DNA of 64,000 bases from Eudoraea chungangensis (lineage in GTDB: Bacteria; Bacteroidota; Bacteroidia; Flavobacteriales; Flavobacteriaceae): NCBI RefSeq assembly GCF_029360665.1, contig NZ_JARDUB010000006.1, positions 124,001 through 188,000 on the forward strand. Direction: 5' to 3'. Shown in pieces: positions 27,835 to 35,309 of the stretch. Below the pieces are notes generated by a model. The model had not been told where the DNA came from, did no database searches, and worked only from the letters and a program-made list of their open reading frames with translations. Every line of letters begins with the position of its first letter. The stretch's first letter is position 1. Made by a program: the position numbers and the translations under genes.

Positions 27835-28923
27835 ATGCAATTATCAAATAAAGAAAAGCGTATAAAGTATTTGGGATTTAATGATGTCTGGTTCGTAACG
27901 GGCGGCATCTTGGTGCTCAGTTTTATAACAGATTTTCTTTTTTCCAATAATTCGTTCGCTCGTTATCCTTTTTGGGAGGCCACAATAAACTGGAGTGTGT
28001 CTTTGATGTTTTCTACGGTTAACTGGCTGGTAATGCGAAAGGTAATCATTGCTTTACGTAAAAAGTATCCCAGATTAAAAGATAATAGAATACGCATTCC
28101 TCTTATATTCTTGGCTTTAGTATCCTCCATTCTTATAATAGACTTTATAGGAAACAATTTGCTGGGGTATATTTTTGACGAGAGTTATAACCATCCTTTG
28201 CGTTCAAAAATTGTTTTGCCCATAATTTTAATCAGTACCATGACCATGGCCATTTATGAGGCACTATATTATTATATCCGCTTAAAGGAGTCGATACGTG
28301 AAGAAGAGCAGGCTAAACGGGCAATTGTACAGTCACAATTAGATGCCTTGCGAAATCAGGCACAACCCCATTTTTTTTTTAATACTCTGAATACCCTAAG
28401 GGATATTATTGACCAGAATACCAAGGAAGAGGCAAAGGAGTTTGTAAATAGACTATCCGAAGTATATCGTTTTATTCTGGAATCCGGTAATTCTAATGTA
28501 ATTTCCTTACGTGATGAATTAAAATTTGCAGAGGCCTATATACATATTCAAAAGGAACGGTTTGGCAATAACCTTAGAATTCAATGGAACATAAAAGAGG
28601 GTGATAAAAATAGCTTAATTATTCCCATGAGCCTGCAGCTATTATTAGAGAATGCAGTAAAACACAATGTAATTTCGAAAGCCAAACCATTAGAGGTGCA
28701 TGTAGAAGTTTCGGAAGGTAAACTTATAGTTCATAATAAAATCACCCAGAAATCTACACAATTGCCCACCACTAAACTAGGACTAAGTAATATAGGACGC
28801 AGATATAAGTTGATTGCCGATGAAGAGATAGTAATTAGCAAGAAAGGGGGAACTTTTAAGGTTTCATTACCACTATTAACAGCTGAGAATCAAATACTAG
28901 ACTATGCAGATATTGATCATTGA
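27835..28923 (+). CDS. LytS-family sensor histidine kinase
   Basis: 362 residues. Four transmembrane helices in the N-terminal 150 residues, a short coiled coil, then the His_kinase domain with phospho-acceptor His179 in QPHFFFNTLN and the ATPase N-box LLENAVKHN (about 270-278). The G box is the short form LGLSNIGRR of this family. It has no large extracellular sensor, so the signal may come from the membrane, perhaps via the two membrane proteins encoded upstream. It overlaps the response regulator gene by 20 nt. Confidence 0.92.
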   Translation: MQLSNKEKRIKYLGFNDVWFVTGGILVLSFITDFLFSNNSFARYPFWEATINWSVSLMFSTVNWLVMRKVIIALRKKYPRLKDNRIRIPLIFLALVSSILIIDFIGNNLLGYIFDESYNHPLRSKIVLPIILISTMTMAIYEALYYYIRLKESIREEEQAKRAIVQSQLDALRNQAQPHFFFNTLNTLRDIIDQNTKEEAKEFVNRLSEVYRFILESGNSNVISLRDELKFAEAYIHIQKERFGNNLRIQWNIKEGDKNSLIIPMSLQLLLENAVKHNVISKAKPLEVHVEVSEGKLIVHNKITQKSTQLPTTKLGLSNIGRRYKLIADEEIVISKKGGTFKVSLPLLTAENQILDYADIDH

Positions 28924-29656
28924 AGACGAAGCTCGCGCAGCGAATCAGTTACAAACACTATTAGGTAGTTTGGATTTTGAGTTTGAATTATTGGAGATTA
29001 TAGATTCTGTGGAAGAAAGTGTCACTTGGTTACAAAAGAATGAAAGTCCGGATTTAATATTTATGGACATACAGTTGGCAGACGGCCTAAGTTTTGAAAT
29101 ATTTCAAACGGTAGAAACAGATTGCCCTATTATTTTTACCACAGCCTTTGACCAGTATGCCATTCGGGCTTTTAAGCTTAACAGTATAGATTACCTTTTA
29201 AAACCAATCCAGGAAGCAGATTTAAGTCATGCCTTACAGAAATTTAATCGATCCAAAAAAGAACTTACACTTACAAACAAGATATTACAGAGTTTTATGT
29301 CTGACTTGCAAAGGTCCAAATTGCGGGATGGGATATTGGTTAAAGATGGGGATGGATTTATTCAAATACGCATTTCTGAGCTGTTATATATTTACTCTGA
29401 AGAAAGTATTACATTCGGAGTAACTGCTAATAAAAGGGTAATTATTGATGAAACACTAGATCAATTACTACCAACTTTAGATCCAAAAGAATTTTTTCAA
29501 ATAAATCGGGGTCAAATAATTGCAAAGAGTTCTATACAAAAGATTGATAAGTATTTCAATCATCGACTAAAACTTCTATTGCCTAAAGCAGGGGAGAAGG
29601 AATTTGTTGTGAGCAGGCAAAAAACCAATGCCTTTAAAAGCTGGCTAAATCAATAG
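28904..29656 (+). CDS. LytTR response regulator
   Basis: 250 residues. A receiver domain (1-120) has the acidic pair ED at 7-8, phospho-acceptor Asp55 in FMDIQLADG and the lysine of LLKPIQ. A LytTR DNA-binding domain follows (about 145-245; FFQINRGQIIAKSSI and the final KTNAFKSWL). It is the cognate partner of the overlapping LytS-type kinase and probably controls this operon or other envelope genes. The transcript may end at the hairpin at 29788. Confidence 0.93.
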   Translation: MQILIIEDEARAANQLQTLLGSLDFEFELLEIIDSVEESVTWLQKNESPDLIFMDIQLADGLSFEIFQTVETDCPIIFTTAFDQYAIRAFKLNSIDYLLKPIQEADLSHALQKFNRSKKELTLTNKILQSFMSDLQRSKLRDGILVKDGDGFIQIRISELLYIYSEESITFGVTANKRVIIDETLDQLLPTLDPKEFFQINRGQIIAKSSIQKIDKYFNHRLKLLLPKAGEKEFVVSRQKTNAFKSWLNQ

Positions 29657-29787
29657 TAGTGAAGTTTTGATTTATTTCAGAAGTGTTTTAGCTTGAATTA
29701 AGATTGCAAAGAAAATAGAATATGCTCGTCTTGTGGAAAGCTTGTAAAAATCGTTTTTGATTTAGACCATAAATACAGTAATTGTGA

Positions 29788-29838
29788 AGCCGACACCTAA
29801 AGTTGTAATTCAACAATCTGGTGTCGGCTGCTTTTTTT
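29788..29838 (+). terminator. Rho-independent terminator
   Basis: Ten-bp perfect stem AGCCGACACC (29788-29797) / GGTGTCGGCT (29820-29829), with an inner GTTG/CAAC pairing, followed by CTTTTTTT. It ends the LytTR operon. The rest of the 308-bp gap (29657-29964) holds a short Cys-rich open stretch, discussed under rejected items, and no gene I can support. Confidence 0.9.
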
Positions 29839-29964
29839 AGTATTATCTTTCCTAACTAATAAGTGTATAAATATGAGTTTAATAAGAAGGCAAAAACCGA
29901 TATACCGAGTCAAATAGAAACCCTAAAAAAGTAAAATTCTAGATGCTTAACTATTATAAATCTC

Positions 29965-30213
29965 CTATGCTCTTGCGCTTAAGGGTGCCCAAACCGAACA
30001 CATCATTCCTGGAGCGGCCTTCGTTGGGTTGGCACAATCCTCTTTTTCGTAGCGTAGACAGGTATTACAGTCCCTGTCGGTTATCAAGTTAGCCTTCATT
30101 TCAAACTTGTCACAAGTGTAGTTACTTCCCACCATAACACCATGTTCTTTACACATGTTGTTACTCATTAAATTGTCACAATTCTCGCAATTATTTCCTA
30201 GTCGTATAGCCAT
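29965..30213 (-). CDS. Small cysteine-rich protein with two four-Cys modules
   Basis: 82 residues with eight cysteines in two similar units: C9-x2-C12-x8-C21-x12-C34 and C49-x2-C52-x7-C60-x11-C72. Each unit ends with Cys followed by an acidic or small residue and an aromatic one. There is no signal peptide, so it is cytoplasmic; each unit could bind one Zn2+ or an Fe-S cluster. Similar single C-x2-C...C...C units occur in many small bacterial and phage proteins, but I do not know a function. It lies just outside the left end of the genomic island. Confidence 0.7.
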   Translation of the reverse strand: MAIRLGNNCENCDNLMSNNMCKEHGVMVGSNYTCDKFEMKANLITDRDCNTCLRYEKEDCANPTKAAPGMMCSVWAPLSARA

Positions 30214-30565
30214 TTTTGAATCTTTTAAGTTTATTGAATTTAGGTTATGTTGCGTCTAGAATGAATTTAAATAGCTGATAATCAATAATATGAATTTAGA
30301 CTTATTTAAAATAATGACCTAAATTAGGTCAAAAGAGAATAGGATTAATACTCAAAAACGGAGATTTGTATAGTTTAAATAAAATTTATAGAAGTTCTTG
30401 AACGCTTATTATCAAAAGCAAAAAGGAATAGCAGAGGAAGCAGGATTACCTGCGCTTTTCTCTTGACCTGCTCATCTGAAAATAAACCTCACAGTGTTGT
30501 AGCAACTATTCGCTTTTTGGTTTAAGTTCTCCTTGTAAAACTTCGTTAGACACGTTCCTAAAATA
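30214..30565. other. Non-coding stretch with a decayed copy of the island core site
   Basis: No gene seen. At 30431-30447 the sequence GCAGAGGAAGCAGGATT matches the tRNA-Ser 3'-end core GCGGAGGAAGAGGGATT in 14 of 17 positions, which could mark an older insertion at the same tRNA or be chance. Confidence 0.35.
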
Positions 30566-30597
30566 AAAGCCCAATTTCTGAAGCGAAATTGGGCTTT
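30566..30597 (-). terminator. Original terminator of tRNA-Ser, displaced by the island
   Basis: A 13-bp perfect hairpin (30566-30578 with 30585-30597, 6-nt loop) followed on the minus strand by TTATTTT. It sits 7 nt left of the left att copy, exactly where the terminator of the tRNA-Ser gene would be in the unoccupied chromosome; the tRNA itself is now 14 kb to the right. Confidence 0.75.
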
Positions 30598-30604
30598 GCT
30601 CGAA

Positions 30605-30627
30605 GCGGAGGAAGAGGGTTTTGAACC
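30605..30627 (+). repeat. Left att copy (tRNA-Ser 3'-end duplicate)
   Basis: GCGGAGGAAGAGGG followed by TTTTGAACC. The first 14 nt equal the tRNA-Ser 3' end; after that T replaces A and T replaces C, so the crossover probably lies within the identical 14 nt. Confidence 0.85.
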
Positions 30628-30736
30628 TTTTACATCTATTTATACTCTATTATCATTAATATTCTAAATATCAGGCTTTTGTTTATAAGTGTTGATAACT
30701 ATTTATAAGGAAAATACTATTAAAACATAACTTTAC

Positions 30737-30757
30737 TGTCAACGATATTGTCAACCA
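30737..30757 (+). repeat. Left double TGTCAAC motif (putative integrase arm site)
   Basis: TGTCAACGATATTGTCAACC: two TGTCAAC heptamers spaced by 12 bp, 132 bp inside the left core and 24 bp before the first gene. It recurs in the same orientation at the right end with one base changed. Confidence 0.65.
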
Positions 30758-30780
30758 CAAAATATTAAAATTGATTTCAG

Positions 30781-31020
30781 ATGTTAAAGGCGGTAACAGG
30801 AGAACTTAGCGAATTTGGTATTGAAAAGATAAAAGTGTTTAAACAAAGTTTTAAAAAGAAATCAGATAAGGAATTGGCAGCAGCCTATTTTAGGCAAATG
30901 AAGGTTGGAATAACTGGTGTAAGTATGCAATTGTATTATATAATAGCTTTGAGAGAGGTTTTGCTTGAAAGATTTGGAGATAGTCCAATTTATTATGATG
31001 GACGAGTTTTAGAACTATGA
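30781..31020 (+). CDS. Hypothetical small island protein
   Basis: 79 residues, mostly helical, basic N-terminal half (FKQSFKKKSDKELAAAYFRQMKVG). No family recognised. It is the first gene inside the left end, directly after the TGTCAAC motifs, so its expression could be affected by integrase binding or circularisation. Confidence 0.5.
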   Translation: MLKAVTGELSEFGIEKIKVFKQSFKKKSDKELAAAYFRQMKVGITGVSMQLYYIIALREVLLERFGDSPIYYDGRVLEL

Positions 31021-31112
31021 TATCAGCTGAAATACAAATATCAAAACAAAAATATAGTATGATCGAAAGAACGAGTTTGCTAAATAGGCTTCATAGGTTA
31101 AGTTCATTATGA

Positions 31113-31721
31113 ATGTATAGACTTTGGACAATACAGCCAGTTGCGTGGTATAATAAACTTTTGGTGAAGGGTAAAATCTATGGGGATATGCGATTTATAG
31201 ATGTTCATGATAGTTGGAAAACTGCATATGACTGGATGACTCATCAAATGGAATTGAGATTAGGTAAAAAACCAAAACCCAGGTGTTATCCAATTTGGGC
31301 TTGGTTTCAATATACTGATGCAAAACATAAAAAACCAGATTTGAGGTATTCAGGACATTTAAGTCCAAAAACAGAAGGAGTAAGAATAGAGTTTGTAAAA
31401 TCTAAAAAAGAGATATTGCTATCAGACTTTATGTTATGGCATTATCCACTTTCGTTTAAAACCTATATAGGGATTAACGAAATTGATTTACTTCAATTTG
31501 AAGAATTATTAAAGAGTAAATCATTAGAGCAAGTTGATTATAATCAATTAACTAGTGATTATCGTAATAAAATTTCAAAAAGTTGGGAAAGAATATTTGA
31601 TCTAGACTTCACTGGAAATGACTATTATAGTGTGCCTAGGATTGATAAAAGTATTCAAGCCACTTTTTGGTCATTAAATATTGATGAGGTTGTAGAGGTC
31701 AAACAATTTATAGCTAGGTAG
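31113..31721 (+). CDS. DUF3841-like protein
   Basis: 202 residues, cytoplasmic. It starts MYRLWTIQPVAWYNKLL and contains YDWMTHQMELRLG and YPIWAWFQYTD, a pattern I associate with DUF3841, where the N-terminal W[ST]IQP and YxWMxxQM are conserved. The function of the family is unknown. The gene lies between the left att site and the integrase gene. It could be cargo (defence-related) or an element housekeeping gene. Confidence 0.6.
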   Translation: MYRLWTIQPVAWYNKLLVKGKIYGDMRFIDVHDSWKTAYDWMTHQMELRLGKKPKPRCYPIWAWFQYTDAKHKKPDLRYSGHLSPKTEGVRIEFVKSKKEILLSDFMLWHYPLSFKTYIGINEIDLLQFEELLKSKSLEQVDYNQLTSDYRNKISKSWERIFDLDFTGNDYYSVPRIDKSIQATFWSLNIDEVVEVKQFIAR

Positions 31722-31752
31722 TTCCTTAATAGTAAATAGAGTCAATATAGTT

Positions 31753-33027
31753 ATGAGAAGTACATTTAATATCAAAGAACCCAATAAGAATAAGGAATCT
31801 TTGATTTTATTTGCTGCCTATTTTAAAGGTGAAGGTCGCAAATTTGTCTACTCAACCGGTGAAGTTATCCATCCTAAGGAATGGGATTTTGAAAATAGAC
31901 AGCCTAAACACCTCAACGGAAGAACTGAAAAAGCCAATAAACACAGAGGAATAAAGAGACAATTAGACCGTTACTCCTATTTTTTCTCTGATACAATCCA
32001 AAACTACAAACTCGCCAATAGAGAAATCATAATTGCTGATATTAGAGCTGATTTTGATACTGAGTTTAAAAGAACCAAATCCATAGCAAGTAAATTTTTT
32101 GAGGTTTATAATCTATTCCTCAATGATAAAAAATCTGATTACACGGAGGATGCCAATTCCCAAACCACTATTAAACGCTATGAGTACAACAGAAAATTGC
32201 TTTTCAATTTTCAAGAATACAGAAATAAAAAGATTCACTTCAATCAGATTAACAAATCGTTCTATAATGACTTTATTAATTACTGCGTAACGGTAAAAGA
32301 ACATTCATCAAACACATTACGGAGAAATGTTGGTCTTTTCAAAACATTTCTTTATTGGGCATTAGAGAATGGTTACACTTACAAATCAGATTTTCAGAAG
32401 TTCAAAGCACCTAAAGCACAGCAAACTGATGAGGTTGCACTGACCTTACAACAGGTACAGGAAGTTTTTGAATATGATTTCAGCAAAAATGAGAGATTAG
32501 AAAAAGTGAGAGATTTGTTTGTCTTTGGATGTGCAACCGGTATGAGATATAGTAATTATTCTAAGGTTGCCAAGAAAGACATTCAAAATGGAATGATTAA
32601 GGTTAGAGATGAGAAGAACAATTATAAGACTTTGGAAATTCCATTAAATGATTTTTCCATGTATGTCCTAAAAAAATACAATTATCAATTACCGAAAATA
32701 TCTAATCAAAGATTCAATGATTACATCAAAGAGGTTTTCAAAATCATTGGATATACTGATAACGTCAAAAAGACCATGAAAGTTGGTAAGGAAATTATAG
32801 AACAAATCAATCCCTTATACGAGCGTATCTCTTCTCATACTGCCCGCAGAAGTTTTATTACTATCATGAAGAATAAGAAAATTCCGGACAAAGTAATAAT
32901 GAGCTACACAGGTCATAGAAGTTTAGAAGTGTTCAACAAATACTACAAGCCAAATAATGAAGATAGAAAGGATTTTATGCAAACAGTTTGGAAAATTGAT
33001 GATATTCCAATGAAAAAGGTTAACTAA
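31753..33027 (+). CDS. Tyrosine recombinase / phage-type integrase
   Basis: 424 residues. N-terminal arm-binding-like region (1-90), SAM-like core-binding domain (about 108-210) and catalytic domain (about 228-400). Catalytic residues: Arg265 (CATGMRYSNYS), His362-x2-Arg365 (SSHTARRSF), His388 (YTGHRS) and nucleophile Tyr397 (NKYYKP). It is the type found in Bacteroidetes integrative elements and would recombine the tRNA-Ser core sites. Its TAA stop overlaps the ATG of the next gene by 1 nt. Confidence 0.93.
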   Translation: MRSTFNIKEPNKNKESLILFAAYFKGEGRKFVYSTGEVIHPKEWDFENRQPKHLNGRTEKANKHRGIKRQLDRYSYFFSDTIQNYKLANREIIIADIRADFDTEFKRTKSIASKFFEVYNLFLNDKKSDYTEDANSQTTIKRYEYNRKLLFNFQEYRNKKIHFNQINKSFYNDFINYCVTVKEHSSNTLRRNVGLFKTFLYWALENGYTYKSDFQKFKAPKAQQTDEVALTLQQVQEVFEYDFSKNERLEKVRDLFVFGCATGMRYSNYSKVAKKDIQNGMIKVRDEKNNYKTLEIPLNDFSMYVLKKYNYQLPKISNQRFNDYIKEVFKIIGYTDNVKKTMKVGKEIIEQINPLYERISSHTARRSFITIMKNKKIPDKVIMSYTGHRSLEVFNKYYKPNNEDRKDFMQTVWKIDDIPMKKVN

Positions 33028-33836
33028 TGGCGTCAATGATAACTAGAGGTAGGGGTGAAGACTACCAAAAAAAGCAAAAAGAATATAAAGAAAAATTTGA
33101 AAGTTTAGATCTAGACAATTTAGTAAGAAAAATTTATTTTTCTTCTTTAAAACAAGCAACTGAAGATTATAAAATTGAAATAGAAAATAATAGGAGACAT
33201 TTTTTAGAAGTATCTTATACTGAGGAACAAGCTCAGGAAAGATTTAATAATTATACAAACAACATAAGAATCCAAAATGAACAAGATGATTGTCTCTATA
33301 GACTTATTAAAAACCAAGTAATTAAAGAAAATCTAGAGTCTTCCATTGAAGATTTAAAGGAGTACATTATTGGAATTTTGTGTAGTTTTCTCAAATCCGA
33401 TGATCTTAGTTATTCAAATAAGCTAGAATTAATTGAAGTGCTTCCTGAAGAAATTTATACAAGTGAAAAAACTCAAAAACAATTTGATTTTTTTAAAGAT
33501 TTTGCCGAAAAATATATGAATCATTCGGCGGTTAAATCTAACGTTAGCAGAACACATATCGCTTACTACTGCTACTATACTTCACAAACCAATACTCTTA
33601 AAACAGAAAATCCTTTTCCTTCTGTCAACGCTTGGCAGGAAATTGGTAAAAGTTATGGTAAGAACTGGAAAAATATCCAAAAAGTATATAATGCTATCTT
33701 TAAAAATCGTTTGGAACGACTAAAAAGGTCGAGAGTCAAAACTATTGAAACAGTGATAGAAAAACTATTAATAAATAATGATAAAGCCTTAAAACTCGCA
33801 AAAGATGAGTTAAATATGGCTAAATTAAATTCATAG
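33027..33836 (+). CDS. Hypothetical island protein coupled to the integrase
   Basis: 269 residues, highly charged and mostly helical, with coiled-coil tendency in the N-terminal 90 residues (EDYQKKQKEYKEKFESL). No catalytic motif or known domain is visible. The start codon overlaps the integrase stop (TAATG), implying translational coupling and stoichiometric production. It may regulate or assist integration or replication. Confidence 0.6.
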   Translation: MASMITRGRGEDYQKKQKEYKEKFESLDLDNLVRKIYFSSLKQATEDYKIEIENNRRHFLEVSYTEEQAQERFNNYTNNIRIQNEQDDCLYRLIKNQVIKENLESSIEDLKEYIIGILCSFLKSDDLSYSNKLELIEVLPEEIYTSEKTQKQFDFFKDFAEKYMNHSAVKSNVSRTHIAYYCYYTSQTNTLKTENPFPSVNAWQEIGKSYGKNWKNIQKVYNAIFKNRLERLKRSRVKTIETVIEKLLINNDKALKLAKDELNMAKLNS

Positions 33837-33916
33837 TACCTACTACATAGTTACTATTGAGGATATAATCTTCACATAAATTGCTATTTGTACCTGTAAT
33901 TCAAAATGCAGGAAAA

Positions 33917-34192
33917 ATGAGCAACCCATTTGATACAATCAATCAAAGATTGTCTAACATTGAAAGTCTACTCTTAGAGCTAAAGCATAAACCAAATGAA
34001 GAAGAGAAAGACGAAAACTTAACCGTAAAAGAAACCGCTGAACTTCTAAAGGTTTCAGAACAGTCCATTCACAATTACATAAAACGTGGTTGTATCACTG
34101 CAAAAAAAGTAGGTAGAATTTTACTGATTAAGCGGAGTGATATTGATGAGTCATTGCAAGAAGTAAAGTCTCTAAAATACAAACGATTCTAA
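33917..34192 (+). CDS. Excisionase-type HTH protein
   Basis: 91 residues from the ATG at 33917; the longer frame from a TTG at 33881 adds an unlikely N-terminus. A helical N-terminus (QRLSNIESLLLELK) precedes a MerR/HTH_17 domain: LTVKETAELLKVSEQSIHNY with the wing KKVGRILLIKRSDID. Such proteins act as excisionases or as regulators of element genes. It is followed 11 nt later by the Rep gene. Confidence 0.85.
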   Translation: MSNPFDTINQRLSNIESLLLELKHKPNEEEKDENLTVKETAELLKVSEQSIHNYIKRGCITAKKVGRILLIKRSDIDESLQEVKSLKYKRF

Positions 34193-34203
34193 ACTATTGT
34201 CAC

Positions 34204-35253
34204 ATGTGTTCAGAAAAGTTTGGGAAGAGAGAAATCTATACATTAGCAGAAAGTAGGACAAACAAAGCAGGACAATTTAATGTAATTGTCAATGGTGAAG
34301 GCTCGGACCTTAGCAAAACAGATGCCTTAAAAGGGAGAGCAAAACGCAAAACTATTACGCAGGTAATGATGCTAAAGTTAATAAGTGTCGCTCAAAATGA
34401 AGGTGAGCCTGAATTAGAAAAAGCCTATTGGAACACCTATTACTGCCAACAGAATTTGTTTACATCTGATGGTAGACTATACGGTAAATATTGCAAGAAT
34501 CGGTTTTGCACCTTATGTTGTAGCATTAGAAAAGCCGAAATGATTAATAAATATCATCCGGTTTTAAAAAAGTGGAAAGAGCCTTTTTTCCTAACGCTTA
34601 CTGTAAAATCCTGTAAAGCTGAACAGCTATCTCGCTACATTAAGAAATTCATTCAAGGATTTCAAAGAATAACCGAAAAACACCGTAAACGCTATCAAAG
34701 AGGAAAAGGAAAAAAACTCATCGGAATAAGGTCTTTAGAGTGCAATTTCAATCCTGTTAGAAAAACCTATAATCCGCACTTCCATATTATCACAAAAGAT
34801 AAAGAAACCGCTGAGATTTTACTGTCGGAATGGCTCAAATTATGGACTCCGAAATTCGCCAAAAGACCGGCTCAAAATATTCAAAAAGTAACTGAATTAA
34901 AAACAGGTCTCATCGAAATTATAAAATATGGTAGTAAAATTTTTACTGAACCTGATCTGAAGAATAGAAAAAACCAAAAAGACACTGCTCAGATATACGT
35001 TAAAGCCTTAAACATAATTCTAACTGCTATGAAAGGCAAACGTATATTTGACCGTTTTGGATTCAATCTTCCAAAGGCAACAAACATAACTCAAATACCT
35101 GCCAAATTACTGTCTTATTACAATGAATGGGAATATGACATGACCTCAGCGGATTGGGTTAATGTAATGACAGGCGAAAAGCTATCCGGTTATGAATTGC
35201 CTTCGTATCTAAATTCAATTTTGGAAAACAATATTAACGATTCCATTTTGTGA
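34204..35253 (+). CDS. HUH rolling-circle replication initiator (Rep)
   Basis: 349 residues. HUH endonuclease motifs: motif 1 FFLTLTV (128-134), motif 2 PHFHI with His192 and His194, and a probable catalytic Tyr242 in IIKYGSKIF. A Cys cluster (YCKNRFCTLCC, 96-106) may bind zinc. Such Reps nick a double-strand origin and start rolling-circle replication. In an integrated element it may replicate the excised circle or serve in mobilisation. I did not find the nick site. Confidence 0.8.
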   Translation: MCSEKFGKREIYTLAESRTNKAGQFNVIVNGEGSDLSKTDALKGRAKRKTITQVMMLKLISVAQNEGEPELEKAYWNTYYCQQNLFTSDGRLYGKYCKNRFCTLCCSIRKAEMINKYHPVLKKWKEPFFLTLTVKSCKAEQLSRYIKKFIQGFQRITEKHRKRYQRGKGKKLIGIRSLECNFNPVRKTYNPHFHIITKDKETAEILLSEWLKLWTPKFAKRPAQNIQKVTELKTGLIEIIKYGSKIFTEPDLKNRKNQKDTAQIYVKALNIILTAMKGKRIFDRFGFNLPKATNITQIPAKLLSYYNEWEYDMTSADWVNVMTGEKLSGYELPSYLNSILENNINDSIL

Positions 35254-35263
35254 TTTGATTTGT

Positions 35264-35271
35264 TATATTTG
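35264..35271 (+). promoter_or_regulatory. Possible -7 box of the hsd operon
   Basis: TATATTTG fits TAnnTTTG in the 56-bp gap before hsdM, 39 nt before the ATG. No clear -33 box. Confidence 0.4.
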
Positions 35272-35309
35272 ATTACCCTTTGTAATAATTCCCTTATTAA
35301 ATAAATTGG

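Noticed and set aside
29702-29800. Short open stretch encoding a Cys-rich peptide (CSSCGK...NCEADT) running into the terminator at 29788
   Set aside because: It is preceded by an in-frame TAA at 29699, has no usable start codon and ends inside the hairpin; it looks like a gene remnant at most.
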